Source of the DNA: a virus
Direction: 5' to 3' (one strand)
Length of the DNA: 33,865 nt
Virus record (IMG/VR): IMGVR_UViG_3300046000_001734
Span: 1 to 33,865 of that record
Shown here: piece by piece, positions 20,473 to 30,482 of the stretch
Layout of the letters: the number at the start of each line of letters is the position of its first letter
Position numbering within the stretch: position 1 is the stretch's first letter
Program-made: the position numbers and the translations under genes
The notes under the pieces: model-generated
The model's database searches: none
Told to the model about the DNA's origin: nothing
Seen by the model: the letters and a program-made list of their open reading frames with translations, nothing else

Positions 20473-23334
20473 TTACGGTTTGTAATAGAGGCCATTGGCC
20501 TTGCGAAGCTCTTGCAGCTCAGCGATCCGAGCCTGCAGCGCAGGGTCTTCTTGCTTGAGCTGGCTTTGTGCTGCCTGCATATATTTACTATGCACAGACT
20601 GCACGGTCTTTTGCTGGTCATCCAGTGACAACAAGGTAAACCCTGGTGACAGCATGACATCCATGATGCCCTGCTTCGATGGCAGCTCCTTGCCGTAGAT
20701 TGTCAGCAAGCGGTTGTACTGCTCAGCTGTCATTTCAACGCCATCGACCTTTTTGTCTGGCATACCGACTGGTGAACCAATGCGCACCAGGGCGTCGTCA
20801 ACCAGGCTGAATTGTGCAGGGCTGACACGGGTTGGCAGCACGAGCTCCATGGGATTGCCACGCGAAGTCAGGACTGGGTCACCCCAAAGATTGAGCGCCT
20901 CTGGCAGATCTGAATTGAAGTAAGGCAGGCGTGACTTGTACTTGTTGAATGCCTCGACAAAGCCGCGCACACCCATGGGCAGCTCGGGGTCTGCGCGTGT
21001 GTCTTTCCTGGTTGGGTCTGACAAGCGAGCAATGCCAGCCACCAATGAGCTGTAAGCGCCAGCTGGTGAGCCGCCGATGGCAAATCCACCAAACTGCTTG
21101 ACCAGGCCGTCGACAATCTTCTTGCCGTCAACAGCGCCCTGCTGGTTTGTGCCAATCAGCTTGGCCACATCAGCCACACCCTGCAAATAGGGCTGCTCTT
21201 TGAGGTACTCATACAGGCCATAGGTAGCGCCCAGGAAAACCTCCTCCACCTTGCTGGCGTCTGGCTCATGCTTGGCATATTCAGCATAGTCGGCAGCAAT
21301 GGCCATCAATGCTGAGACCGGCTCCATGCCGTTGTAGCTGTAGTATGCGTCGCCGACCTTGATTGAGTAAGGCATCCAGCCGTCGCGCATTAAAGCCTCA
21401 CGGTCTGCTTTGCGCTCTGGGCCACGGCCGGTGATGTTGCCCTCGGCTGACAGTGCAGCAAACGTGGCCAGCAAGGCTGAACCCAGGGTGACCTTGGCCA
21501 AAGCCATGTCGCGGTAGATGCCGCCCTTGGCAACCTCTTCACGCCACATCGAGGACAGCGGTGCAAACGGTGTGCGCTCGACCAGCTGAATGCCGATGTT
21601 GGCAGGCGTCTTGAAAAATGGCACGACAACCTTGAGCGCCGGGTGATTGAACACCTCTTGCAAGTTTTTCAATGCTGGTGGCAGCTCAGAAGTAAACGTG
21701 CCTTTTTGGGCATAGGCCATGGCTGCTTCATCCAGGTCGCGGGGTGGCGACTGGAATAGGCTCTCGATTTCAAGCGAAGCCTTGGCCATTGCGTCAGTCT
21801 CTGACAAGCCAGCGTCGACACCTTCACGGTAGACGGTCTTGCCACGGCGAGTGATCAGAGTATTCAGCTCCATGCGGTAGAGCACACCCTTGAAAAACTC
21901 ATCCTCGGTCATTAATGCGCGGCCAGGAATAGTGACGGCCGTGCCGTAGAAGTCTAAAGCCTTGGCCATCCATGTGTCTTGCTCAAGACCAAACGCGCCT
22001 GAGCTGATCGATGGAGTCATGTTGCCACGCTGCATTTCGAGCTTGGTCATCAAGTCGCTGGGAGCGTTGTTCTTCCAGGCAGTGCTGGCCAGCTGCATGC
22101 CTTCGACAATGCCATTGCGCAGCGACTGCACCATGGTCAAAGCCTCATCCATGCCGACCTTCTCAGCCTCAGATCCTGGCACAAGCGACTTCCAGCTGCG
22201 CACGCCGGTTGGCAGCACGTTGCCGTACATGGCCGCGACCATACGCTCTGGGATCTGATACAGGCCAAACAGGCTGTTTGACACCACGTTCTTTGCGTGT
22301 GACACAGGCGAAGACAGCAGGCCGTTGATGTAGGTTGTAAACCAAACATCTTTTACGCCAGACATCATCGACTTCTCGATCATTGCATTCTGAGCAGCGC
22401 GTGACTCCAGGGACAAATAGCTGCGCGCCATGTCCTGCAAAGCAGCATCGCCGCCAAACTCTTCAAGCACCTGGCGAATGACATCAGCGCTGCCGTCGCG
22501 TGGAATGCGGAACACTGCCAGGGCTCGGGCTGTCTCAGTCTGAATACCCTTCACGCCCTTTTGGATCAAGCCATGGAAAGCCACTTGCTGGCGAAGCATG
22601 AGCTTGTCAGCGTCGGTGGCCATGCCAGAGTTGACCAGCTTGAACAACTTGTCGAGCTCGTTGGCACTGGTCTCCAAAACCTCCAGGGCTTTGTAAGTCT
22701 CGACAGCGTTGGCCATCATCCGGCCATCGCTACCGATCAGGCGCGTCAGAAATGACTCACCAATGCCAGACTCAGCGGCCTTGGCTTTAATCTCATCAAA
22801 CGTCACAGCCTTTGTCTTGATGTTCAAGGCGTCGGCCACACCGGCCACAATGCCAGCGGCGTCGTGGTTTTGGTATTGAGACAGATTGAACGGCTCGACT
22901 TTGACACCGGCAGCCAGCTCTTCTGTGGTCGGGCTTGGTTTGCCAACCAAAGCGCCCTGAGCCTGGCGACGGCTCACAGCCTGGCCGACAGTTTCTGTCA
23001 TTGCCGGGCTGGCTTCGGGGATGACTTTAAAGCGGCCAGCTTTTGCCGCATCAGACAGCTCTGTGTCCAGGATCTTGCCAGGCACAAGCTGACGCTCAGC
23101 CTTGGCGGCCTGGCGTGTGATCAGTTGGCGAATGGCTGCATCAGCTGGGCCAGCGACCTGGATGCCTTCAGACATGCTAGGCGTGCCAGGCTGGTCTGTG
23201 ACAGTTTCAGCGACTGGGGCTGCCGCTGCTTCAGCAGGCATTGGCTCAAGTTTGGTTGGATCTGCTGGCGCTGCAGCTGGTGCAGCTGCTGGCAAGATGC
23301 TGTTGAGGCGTTGATCAAGGGGTTGAACGGCCAT
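20473..23334 (-). CDS. Giant internal virion / ejection protein (953 aa)
   Basis: The N-terminal ~65 residues are Pro/Ala-rich. The rest is mainly helical. Notable segments are FTTYINGLLSSPVSHAKNVVSNS (a pattern I recall from large phage virion proteins), ALDFYGTAVTIPGRALMTEDEFFK, PFFKTPANIGIQLVERTPF, a hydrophobic stretch GSALLATFAALSAEGNI and YSYNGMEPVSALMAI. In podophages the gene before the fiber often encodes a very large protein ejected into the cell to build the DNA channel. No lytic transglycosylase motif is visible. The start overlaps the upstream stop by one base. The ejection role is inferred from size, hydrophobic parts and location. Confidence 0.7.
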   Translation of the reverse strand: MAVQPLDQRLNSILPAAAPAAAPADPTKLEPMPAEAAAAPVAETVTDQPGTPSMSEGIQVAGPADAAIRQLITRQAAKAERQLVPGKILDTELSDAAKAGRFKVIPEASPAMTETVGQAVSRRQAQGALVGKPSPTTEELAAGVKVEPFNLSQYQNHDAAGIVAGVADALNIKTKAVTFDEIKAKAAESGIGESFLTRLIGSDGRMMANAVETYKALEVLETSANELDKLFKLVNSGMATDADKLMLRQQVAFHGLIQKGVKGIQTETARALAVFRIPRDGSADVIRQVLEEFGGDAALQDMARSYLSLESRAAQNAMIEKSMMSGVKDVWFTTYINGLLSSPVSHAKNVVSNSLFGLYQIPERMVAAMYGNVLPTGVRSWKSLVPGSEAEKVGMDEALTMVQSLRNGIVEGMQLASTAWKNNAPSDLMTKLEMQRGNMTPSISSGAFGLEQDTWMAKALDFYGTAVTIPGRALMTEDEFFKGVLYRMELNTLITRRGKTVYREGVDAGLSETDAMAKASLEIESLFQSPPRDLDEAAMAYAQKGTFTSELPPALKNLQEVFNHPALKVVVPFFKTPANIGIQLVERTPFAPLSSMWREEVAKGGIYRDMALAKVTLGSALLATFAALSAEGNITGRGPERKADREALMRDGWMPYSIKVGDAYYSYNGMEPVSALMAIAADYAEYAKHEPDASKVEEVFLGATYGLYEYLKEQPYLQGVADVAKLIGTNQQGAVDGKKIVDGLVKQFGGFAIGGSPAGAYSSLVAGIARLSDPTRKDTRADPELPMGVRGFVEAFNKYKSRLPYFNSDLPEALNLWGDPVLTSRGNPMELVLPTRVSPAQFSLVDDALVRIGSPVGMPDKKVDGVEMTAEQYNRLLTIYGKELPSKQGIMDVMLSPGFTLLSLDDQQKTVQSVHSKYMQAAQSQLKQEDPALQARIAELQELRKANGLYYKP

Positions 23335-25220
23335 TATTTCTTCTCCTTGTCCTGCATTGTCGCAGATCCTAATGGAACTGCTGGCATCGTCGCAAACATT
23401 TCCTTGCCAAACTTATCGAACAGACCTTTGCGCTCCTCTGGGGTTGAATATTCGTGGATGTCGGTAATGCCAGCCTTGCTGAGAACTTCACGCGCAGCCT
23501 GTGGCGTGTCTTTGGGAATGATCGCTCCCTTGAACTCTTCAAGTGACACAGCACGCTGCGGCTTCAGCTCAAAGTATTCGGTCGGCAGAGTCTTCAGCTT
23601 CTGAATGAACAGGCCAATGTCTGCCTTGAGCTCGGGTGGTACGTCATACTCACGGTCAAGAGAATTGACGTTTCTTGTCTGCACAACCTCAAGCATCGCA
23701 TCGCCAGCGTCATACTTCGGATTGACCTTGAACAGTCGGTCAAGCAGCGACTCATAGGCTTGGCGCGTCTGGTCTTTGACTGACTCCATTGATTTGCTGT
23801 CAATGATCTGGTCGCGTGAAGCCTTAATCTGGCTGAACGTTTTGAACTTGGGCGTGGCTGATGCGCGAAGGCTTGAAACGCCATAGTTCCAGCCCTCTTC
23901 GTTCGCGCCGCCCTTCATCTCTTTAACCAGGTTGGTCAAGTTGACTTCTGCATAACGGCGATTGCCGCTGTAAGTGTAACCCTTGAAGATTCGCTCCTTG
24001 ACGTTCACGCCCTTGGAAGCAAGCGAGTCGTCAAACTTGGCCAGCCAGTCGGTGAACTCCGAGTTGTTGTCATTCACGCGCTTCTGCACCTCGCTTTCAA
24101 ACTTCCATGACTCATCAAAGTCAGCTCGGTTTGGCAGAGTGCCGCGCTCATTCAGGAACTTGGCCCTCAAGATGTCTGAGTACTTACGGTCATTCCAGTC
24201 GTTCAACAGGCGATCAACTTTGTAGTCGCCGCCAGGAATCTTCTCAGCCACATCACTGAGAAGGCTCTTGAGCGTTTTCTCGCTCTTGCTGTCAATTTGG
24301 TAGTCGATTGTCGGGAAGCGCTTTGTGTATGCGTCAGACGCGAAGACAGGATTCTTGGCAGACGGGGTAGCCATCTCCTTGGATGCAATCAGCGTGATCT
24401 CACCAAAGCCCTCAAGTGGTGTGCCGACCTTTGAGATAGCAAGCGATGGCACGGGTAGACCACCCAGTTTGTCAGCCTTTAGCAAGTTGCTGGCAGTCAG
24501 ATTGTGTTGAACAATAAGCTCATCACCTGGCTTAACTCCAGGCACTCGCTCAACAGCAAGCTGTGGCGCTTGCTCAACAATGCCAAGACCACGCACAGGC
24601 ATGCCGGTTTTTTCCAGCGCGTTGATTGTCATTTCGGCTGCTTTGGGTGCCAGCGCTTTGCCAGCTGCCATGACAGACTTTGCAACCGGTACGGCATTGA
24701 ACGCCACATCCATGGCGGCCAATGATGCGTCTTCAGTCATTTGTCTGGCAAAACCAGTGCCACGGGTCAGCGACTGGCCTGTGCCAGCCTGCTGTAAAGC
24801 CATCGGCGTGCCTTGCCATTGCGCCTCTCCAAGCACGCTGCGCGTTCCTTCTTTGGCTGTGCCCACAAACGGCACAAAATCAGCCAGGCTGATTTTTCCA
24901 AGGACGGGCACATCTACCTGGCCAAGGCTATCAAGAAAGCGACCTGCCTGCTCTAAGCCAATGCCAGCGTTTTGCATGGCTTTTTCAAACGTAGACTGCT
25001 CAATGGCTTTGATCGTGTCTGGATAACGGCCACTGTATGCTTGCTGGGGTAAACCCCTAGAACCAACTTCGGCAACCAGGATGTCGCCAGGTCGTTGACC
25101 AGGAGCCATGGCTTGCTGTGGTTCCGCAGCTGGTGCAGGCGCAGTCTCGACCGGCTCTGTAGGAAACTGGATCGCTGTCAATGCTGACAAGTATTTATTT
25201 TCGACCGGGCTGTAAGCCAT
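23334..25220 (-). CDS. Internal virion protein with polyvalent-protein-like region
   Basis: The protein is 628 aa. After a Pro/Gln-rich N-terminus come FVPFVGTAKEGTRSVLGEA and a helical part. From about residue 235 there is a stretch typical of large polyvalent proteins: QHNLTASNLLKADKLGGLPVPSLA, then EGFGEITLIA and NPVFASDAYTKRFP. Polyvalent proteins are multi-domain proteins injected with phage or plasmid DNA, often carrying anti-defence effectors. The C-terminal half has no recognised motif and may hold such an effector. It is flanked by other ejection-type genes with one-base overlaps, which fits co-ejection. Confidence 0.65.
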   Translation of the reverse strand: MAYSPVENKYLSALTAIQFPTEPVETAPAPAAEPQQAMAPGQRPGDILVAEVGSRGLPQQAYSGRYPDTIKAIEQSTFEKAMQNAGIGLEQAGRFLDSLGQVDVPVLGKISLADFVPFVGTAKEGTRSVLGEAQWQGTPMALQQAGTGQSLTRGTGFARQMTEDASLAAMDVAFNAVPVAKSVMAAGKALAPKAAEMTINALEKTGMPVRGLGIVEQAPQLAVERVPGVKPGDELIVQHNLTASNLLKADKLGGLPVPSLAISKVGTPLEGFGEITLIASKEMATPSAKNPVFASDAYTKRFPTIDYQIDSKSEKTLKSLLSDVAEKIPGGDYKVDRLLNDWNDRKYSDILRAKFLNERGTLPNRADFDESWKFESEVQKRVNDNNSEFTDWLAKFDDSLASKGVNVKERIFKGYTYSGNRRYAEVNLTNLVKEMKGGANEEGWNYGVSSLRASATPKFKTFSQIKASRDQIIDSKSMESVKDQTRQAYESLLDRLFKVNPKYDAGDAMLEVVQTRNVNSLDREYDVPPELKADIGLFIQKLKTLPTEYFELKPQRAVSLEEFKGAIIPKDTPQAAREVLSKAGITDIHEYSTPEERKGLFDKFGKEMFATMPAVPLGSATMQDKEKK

Positions 25221-26953
25221 TATGGATTCCCTTCTGCCTGGTCGAGCAGGCGTTTGACTTGTGTGATCTCAGCAGGCTTGAGCTTCTTGCTGTTTTCCAA
25301 TGCTGGCAATGTGTCACGGGTAATCGGGCCACCGGCCTTTTTCTCCCAGACTGTGGTCAGCGCATTGCGTGCAGCCTTGGCCTGCTCAGTGTTGCGATTC
25401 TCTTCGAGCTTGACCTCAAGCTGCTGCAGCACCATGCGTGGCGTCAGGACTTTACCTTCAGCAGCAGCTGTTGCCTGCACTTGCTGGGCGTCAGAACGTA
25501 GACGCTGCAAGCGTGCAAACTCAGTGCCCTTGGGATCTAGCACAGTCACAGATCCTGGCATGGTAGGAATGCCAGCCAGCTTGGCCAAGCCACGATCAAG
25601 ATCAGCCTGGTCGCGGCGGTCTTCTGAATTCAGCAGCTTCAATGCGCCAACAGCTTGCTTGCCATTGATGCCCTTGCCAACCATGCCCCAGATCTGGTCA
25701 GGTCTGTTGATCGTGCCGTTGTAGATGCCATTGAGCAAATTAAACTCGACAGCTGGGTTGCCTTCTTTGTTGGGCTCAAGCAAGTCCTTGAGTGTGCCAA
25801 TAGGCACAGCACCAGCAGGCAAAGCAATCAGCTCGTTGACCAGCTGGCGGCGCTTGGCGTTGCCCTCTGGCAGCGGGAAGATCTGCTCCAGCAAGTCAAC
25901 AGCCTTTTGCTCGTTGACACGTTTATCGGCTGCAATCTTCTGATTGATCGCTGTATTGCGCGCATTCACGGCCACCATGTAGTTGGCAGACACCTTCTCA
26001 ATTGAGCCGTAGTCTGTCACCAGCATGCCTTTGACCAGGTCGCTCATGCGGCCAACATTGCCAGCCTGGATATTTTTGAGCGTGGCTTCTGGGTCTGCCA
26101 TTGACTTTTCATCAGTCAACAAATACTTGGTCACAGCATTGATCTTGGCTCCCTTGAGCGCCGTTTCAAACTTGTCGCTGTATTGCTTTTGCACCTGGAC
26201 ATCGCCAAGCAACAGGGCGCTGGTGGTAATTGTCTGGCGATACACGTCAGCCAGCTCCTCGATACTGCGCTTTTGCTGGGTAGTTGGGTCAACCCAAAAT
26301 CCTTGCGACACGGCAGCCTCAAGCAAGCGCGTGCTGTTGTCAAAGTCAGCGTCAAACTTGGCCAGGCGCTGGGCCTTCTCGCGCTTCATTTCAAACTCGG
26401 CTGCCTTGGCCAACACGGTGTTGCCCATGGTGGCGCTGGTAGCTCTAAACTTGAGCGATGCCTCTGGATCAACTTGTGCCAGGCTGCGGCTAAAGCCATC
26501 CATCATCGATGTCAGCTTGTTTTGCACTTGCTCTGTGGTTGCCTTGCCAGCCTCGACAGCTGTAAGCATGCCGGTCATTTGGCTGCGAGCCTCCATTTCA
26601 AATGTGCTTGACAGCTCAAACGAACGCGCCTTGCGCACCGCCTGGTCAAACACATTGAGAGCGCCGCCCTGTGTCAGTGACTGGACATTGCCGGTCTTTG
26701 CTGCCTGCAGCTGCTCATCAGTCAACGGGTTGTCGGCAGCGTACTGCAAACCCGCCTCTGTGGCCGCCGTCTTGGCAATGCCAAACAGCTGATTGGTCAG
26801 ACGATCCAAGGTTTGCGCAACATTGCTTTGATATTGAGCGCCAGCCTTCAAGCCGACATAGTCAACTTGCGGAGCGTTTACTGTCGGCAGCACAGCACCA
26901 GGAATGCCTGCTGCCTCGACTCGGCCTGATTGGAGAAGTGGGAGGTCTGCCAT
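25220..26953 (-). CDS. Internal virion protein (577 aa, helical)
   Basis: The protein is almost all alpha-helical. The N-terminus reads PLLQSGRVEAAGIPGAVLP, followed by long amphipathic helices with SNVAQTLDRLTNQLFGIAKTA and repeated Gln/Lys/Glu/Ala segments, and it ends VKRLLDQAEGNP. It has no enzymatic motif. Position three genes after the tail tube and size resemble T7 gp15, the middle ring of the ejected core. Similarity in sequence to gp15 is not evident to me. It is separated from the previous gene by three bases. Confidence 0.68.
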   Translation of the reverse strand: MADLPLLQSGRVEAAGIPGAVLPTVNAPQVDYVGLKAGAQYQSNVAQTLDRLTNQLFGIAKTAATEAGLQYAADNPLTDEQLQAAKTGNVQSLTQGGALNVFDQAVRKARSFELSSTFEMEARSQMTGMLTAVEAGKATTEQVQNKLTSMMDGFSRSLAQVDPEASLKFRATSATMGNTVLAKAAEFEMKREKAQRLAKFDADFDNSTRLLEAAVSQGFWVDPTTQQKRSIEELADVYRQTITTSALLLGDVQVQKQYSDKFETALKGAKINAVTKYLLTDEKSMADPEATLKNIQAGNVGRMSDLVKGMLVTDYGSIEKVSANYMVAVNARNTAINQKIAADKRVNEQKAVDLLEQIFPLPEGNAKRRQLVNELIALPAGAVPIGTLKDLLEPNKEGNPAVEFNLLNGIYNGTINRPDQIWGMVGKGINGKQAVGALKLLNSEDRRDQADLDRGLAKLAGIPTMPGSVTVLDPKGTEFARLQRLRSDAQQVQATAAAEGKVLTPRMVLQQLEVKLEENRNTEQAKAARNALTTVWEKKAGGPITRDTLPALENSKKLKPAEITQVKRLLDQAEGNP

Positions 26954-26956
26954 GTT

Positions 26957-27874
26957 TTAAGGTGTGAATGGGTTGCGAACAGTCTGAGCGAAGTTCAGAC
27001 CACCTTGCAGCAATGTAGCGCCAGACAGCAAGCCGCCACTGTCCACAGCAAATTTGCCAGCCAAACGCAGCTGATTGGCCTGAGCTTCTGCAGCGCCCAT
27101 TGTCAGATCCGCTTGTTCTTTTGCAGCCAAGATCATTGCACCAGCGTCCTCGAATCCCAAGATCCTGGCGGTCAGCGCATTGAGGTCAGACATGCCGACG
27201 TCGCGGTAAACAGCCCCTACGTTGGCAGCCTGGATGCTGGCAGCAGATCCTTCGTTGTACACAATGCCATTGGCCGCAGCACGCGCACGCACAGCAGCGT
27301 TGGTGCGTTCCATGCCTCGCAGCAATGAGTTGCCCTGGATCGTGTAGTTCAGTGCCTGGCGCTCGGCTGACAGCAGCTTGCGGCCAGCCTGGATCGCTGC
27401 ATATTTTTGATCTTGGTCTGTGCGAATCTGTGCCAGGCGCAACGTGTCCAGGGCCTGCACTTCGTACAACCCTTGCTGGTAGATGGCCGCAGTCTTTTGA
27501 GCGCCTGCTTGTGTGATGGCTGTGGCCAATCCCAAGTAAGGGGCTGCAGAATTGATGCCGGTCTGCAATGCGTTAAAGCCAGCGCCTGCATAGTCGCCAG
27601 CTGTTGTCAAGAATTTACTACCAGCGCTAATGATGCTGGCCCAGTCGAAATTGCTCGATGTGTCTAGGCCAGAAAATACGCTGTAGTCAAAGCTGCCAAT
27701 CTTATAGTCATATGGATTGGTAAATGCGTATGCAGAAGCATCAATGCCGGACAGCGAGGCTGTAGAGCCAAAGCCGCTGGCCAGGTCATAAGTCACGTTG
27801 GATGTGCCAATGGTATTGAACCCAGACCCGGTGCTGCCAGAAAAATCAAAACTGTAATCTAAGATGGTCATCAT
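26957..27874 (-). CDS. Internal virion protein (305 aa, gp14-like position)
   Basis: The N-terminal ~90 residues are Ser/Gly/Tyr-rich and beta-like (TILDYSFDFSGSTGSGF). The C-terminal two-thirds are helical, with AAIQAGRKLLSAERQALNY, RTNAAVRARAAANGIVY and a Gly/Ala-rich end. T7 gp14, the ejected outer-membrane pore protein, has the same place and a similar helical Ala-rich make-up. GGAGG lies just before ATG 27874; the second ATG at 27871 has better spacing. The start overlaps the tail-tube gene's stop (ATGA). The role is inferred from gene order. Confidence 0.68.
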   Translation of the reverse strand: MMTILDYSFDFSGSTGSGFNTIGTSNVTYDLASGFGSTASLSGIDASAYAFTNPYDYKIGSFDYSVFSGLDTSSNFDWASIISAGSKFLTTAGDYAGAGFNALQTGINSAAPYLGLATAITQAGAQKTAAIYQQGLYEVQALDTLRLAQIRTDQDQKYAAIQAGRKLLSAERQALNYTIQGNSLLRGMERTNAAVRARAAANGIVYNEGSAASIQAANVGAVYRDVGMSDLNALTARILGFEDAGAMILAAKEQADLTMGAAEAQANQLRLAGKFAVDSGGLLSGATLLQGGLNFAQTVRNPFTP

Positions 27875-29847
27875 GTACCTCCAGTCACCGCGATCTTGTA
27901 TTCAATGCCCAGCAGGGTCATCTTCAGCGGCAAGCTCTGTGAAATCTCTACGCTTGCGTCGCGGCTATATCCAAGCACACCATTGACGCGCTTGCTTCCG
28001 GTGTATGTTGGCTCTGGGTCATCAAGCAGCGGATTGTCAAACGTGCGGAATGGCACAGGGTTCTCATTGATTTCAAGATGCTGCGTATTGTCCACCAATG
28101 CGGTGATCTCGACAATGCGCTTTTTGAAGCCAATGCGTGTGCCAGTCTGCAGCTTAATTTCGACCGGCATTGTCTTGGCATACACAGTGAACGGCAGACC
28201 AACCTCATAGCTGGTTGTTGACTCGCGGTCAAACGTCACAGCGCCACTGCCGTTGACGGTCTCATTGCCCTGCGGCACGCCATCGCAAATGACGTTCAGT
28301 GACTTGCCAATGTGAGGCAGACTTGTCGCACCACTTGCAGATCCACCAACAAACGCGCAGTCAGTGAAGTTGTCAAAGTTAAAGAGCTCGACAAAGTATT
28401 TGTCAACGCTGTTGAATGTACGCTTCACAACCGCATAGATGTCGGTCACATCGATGCTGACATCCTTGAATAAACCGTCAGTGACAAACTCAGACGGCGC
28501 TGTGATCTGCTGTGATCGCATAATGCTGAATGCAGCGATTGTGCCGTCAGTGTCGTTGACCATCAAAAGCAGATCACCCTCATCCGTACTGTTGGCGCGA
28601 CGCAAAGCCATCCTGGTCGGAGCTTTGAGCAAGTGGCCAGACAGCAATGAAATGCGCTGAGTCACATACGTCAGCTGCGTGTCAGAGAATAAGAACTCAT
28701 TGATTGACTTGCCCTGGCGCTGAATGTACACAGTACCAGACTCAAGCGATTGCACGCGAGTGCCAGGCTTTGTGCCATTGCGACTCACGCCCTTGAATGT
28801 AAATGTCAGCGGGGTGATTGGGTCAGTGCCAGACTGAGGCACATAGAACTCAGAGCCGGTCGTGAACACTTGCAAGTCACGGCCAGAGATCATGTCAACG
28901 ATCACATTCAATGAACTGGTGTCCAGCGTCGCTTCTACTGCGTCGTCGTCAAATGACTCGGTTGGCATGAACTCATCAAAGATGCCGATCTTGGAGCCCC
29001 AGATTGTGGAGGGCCGAGACTTTGAGCCGCCAAAATACAGACGGCCCTCATGGAATGTCACAGTGCGTGGCCAGCCCTTACCGCTGCTCCAAACGTCCTC
29101 ATAACCTGATTCAAGCTCCCAACTGCCCTGAGCAATGTTGCTGGTGTCAAAGAATGGATATTCAGTGACAGCCTTCACAGAGTTGTTTGAGACAAACTGA
29201 ATGATCCTGGCACGTCCCTGCGGGTATGCATTGATGTATTGGCCAACGTCTGCAGAAGTAAAGAAGCTGTTTTGCGAGGTCAATGTTACGTTGCCAGACA
29301 CAGCGCTTGGTGTCAGGTGGCCAACAGCTGGTGTTGTTACAGTCAATGTGAACGCATGTTTTGGAATGCTTGAAAAGCTGTAGGTGCTGATTGTCCAGTC
29401 TGCATTTGTAGCGCCACGCACCAACTTCACAGGGGCCAAGTCTGGGTGAACCAAAAACATGGTGTCAGCAGACTGCGTCCAGTTTAGCTGGCCAAGCATC
29501 GCGCTTGTAATGCTGGTCGTCAGGTATGCATTTGCACTGCCATTGATTGCCGTGATCTGCACGCCGTCTTTGAAGACATACATGCGATTATTTGTGAAGC
29601 ACAGCATGTAGCTGTCGTCGACGTTAAATTCAAATGGAACCAGGCGAACGCCATTGGCTGCAGCGCTTGGCAGCTCAGCAATGTGCTTTAGACCAGGACG
29701 ACGACGCATGCCGCCCTGTGGCTGGATCAAGACGTTTGTCGCTTTGGCCAGCGCATTGTTGTACTGAGCCAGGTCAATACGCGCACGCAGCAGTGGGTCA
29801 AGCTCACCAGTGCTGAAGTTTGATTGGATGTCGACAAAGCGTGGCAT
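27871..29847 (-). CDS. Tail tubular protein B-like (nozzle)
   Basis: The protein is 658 aa. The N-terminal signature is FSTGELDPLLRARIDLAQY followed by PQGGMRRRPG (48-57), common to podophage tail tube/nozzle or stabilisation proteins. The rest is beta-rich, with GWPRTVTFHEGRLYFGGS and TFKGVSRNGTKPG, as in beta-propeller-like nozzles such as T7 gp12. It would form the lower tail through which DNA leaves. It overlaps the tail tubular A gene by one base. The assignment to tail is firm; the exact family name is less so. Confidence 0.82.
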   Translation of the reverse strand: MPRFVDIQSNFSTGELDPLLRARIDLAQYNNALAKATNVLIQPQGGMRRRPGLKHIAELPSAAANGVRLVPFEFNVDDSYMLCFTNNRMYVFKDGVQITAINGSANAYLTTSITSAMLGQLNWTQSADTMFLVHPDLAPVKLVRGATNADWTISTYSFSSIPKHAFTLTVTTPAVGHLTPSAVSGNVTLTSQNSFFTSADVGQYINAYPQGRARIIQFVSNNSVKAVTEYPFFDTSNIAQGSWELESGYEDVWSSGKGWPRTVTFHEGRLYFGGSKSRPSTIWGSKIGIFDEFMPTESFDDDAVEATLDTSSLNVIVDMISGRDLQVFTTGSEFYVPQSGTDPITPLTFTFKGVSRNGTKPGTRVQSLESGTVYIQRQGKSINEFLFSDTQLTYVTQRISLLSGHLLKAPTRMALRRANSTDEGDLLLMVNDTDGTIAAFSIMRSQQITAPSEFVTDGLFKDVSIDVTDIYAVVKRTFNSVDKYFVELFNFDNFTDCAFVGGSASGATSLPHIGKSLNVICDGVPQGNETVNGSGAVTFDRESTTSYEVGLPFTVYAKTMPVEIKLQTGTRIGFKKRIVEITALVDNTQHLEINENPVPFRTFDNPLLDDPEPTYTGSKRVNGVLGYSRDASVEISQSLPLKMTLLGIEYKIAVTGGT

Positions 29848-30461
29848 TAGCCCCTCACTGCGATAAGGCTGAAGTCTTCAATCACACGGGTTGGTGTGCC
29901 CTGGCCATCAATGTTCATGGCTGTGCGCATGTAGCCACCACGGCCATTCTCTGATGGGCCGCCAACGGCAACGCTTTGCCAGTATCCGGCGCGGTCGCTT
30001 TGCTCTGTGATCGGCATTGCCAAGTGCCAGGCCATCATGTATTTGAGCAGCTGCACAAAGTATTGTGGCATTGCAAACTCGCCAAGGCTGTACTGGTAGT
30101 CAAGGTAAACAGCTGGCAAGTTTGTCAACAGCTTGTCGCCCTGGATCTCCCAGTCTTTGGTTGGGTATGCGTTTTGTGCTGCGCTTGGATAAGCTGCACG
30201 CACAGTGCCGAGTCGGTCGCCTGGCAGCTGGTATTCGTAGCGCCAGACAGAATTAGGGGTTGTGATCAGCCGCGCAAGCTGAACCTTTTTTGTGTTGAAT
30301 GTCCATGGGTATGTGGTCAACACTGAGTCACGAATGTCAGGGTATAGGCGGTCACAAACACTGGCCGCATCAGTACCGTCATTAAATGACGTGATGGATT
30401 TTGCACCCAGCATCAGCAGGGCATCGGAACAAATTGAAACGCCAGTATCGCCAGCAGCCAT
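29847..30461 (-). CDS. Tail tubular protein A-like (adaptor)
   Basis: ATG 30461 gives 204 aa and has GAGAGG 5 bases upstream. A GTG two codons earlier is possible but closer to the SD. The protein reads GDTGVSICSDALLMLGAKSI, then DRLYPDIRDSVLTTYPWTF, and ends with a short beta strand. The Leu-Gly-Ala ... Asp ... Pro-Trp pattern is typical of gp11-like adaptors that form a ring between portal and nozzle. Gene order (capsid, cement, this, nozzle) is that of T7-like virion modules. Confidence 0.85.
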   Translation of the reverse strand: MAAGDTGVSICSDALLMLGAKSITSFNDGTDAASVCDRLYPDIRDSVLTTYPWTFNTKKVQLARLITTPNSVWRYEYQLPGDRLGTVRAAYPSAAQNAYPTKDWEIQGDKLLTNLPAVYLDYQYSLGEFAMPQYFVQLLKYMMAWHLAMPITEQSDRAGYWQSVAVGGPSENGRGGYMRTAMNIDGQGTPTRVIEDFSLIAVRG

Positions 30462-30482
30462 GATCACCTCTCAATGTGAGAA

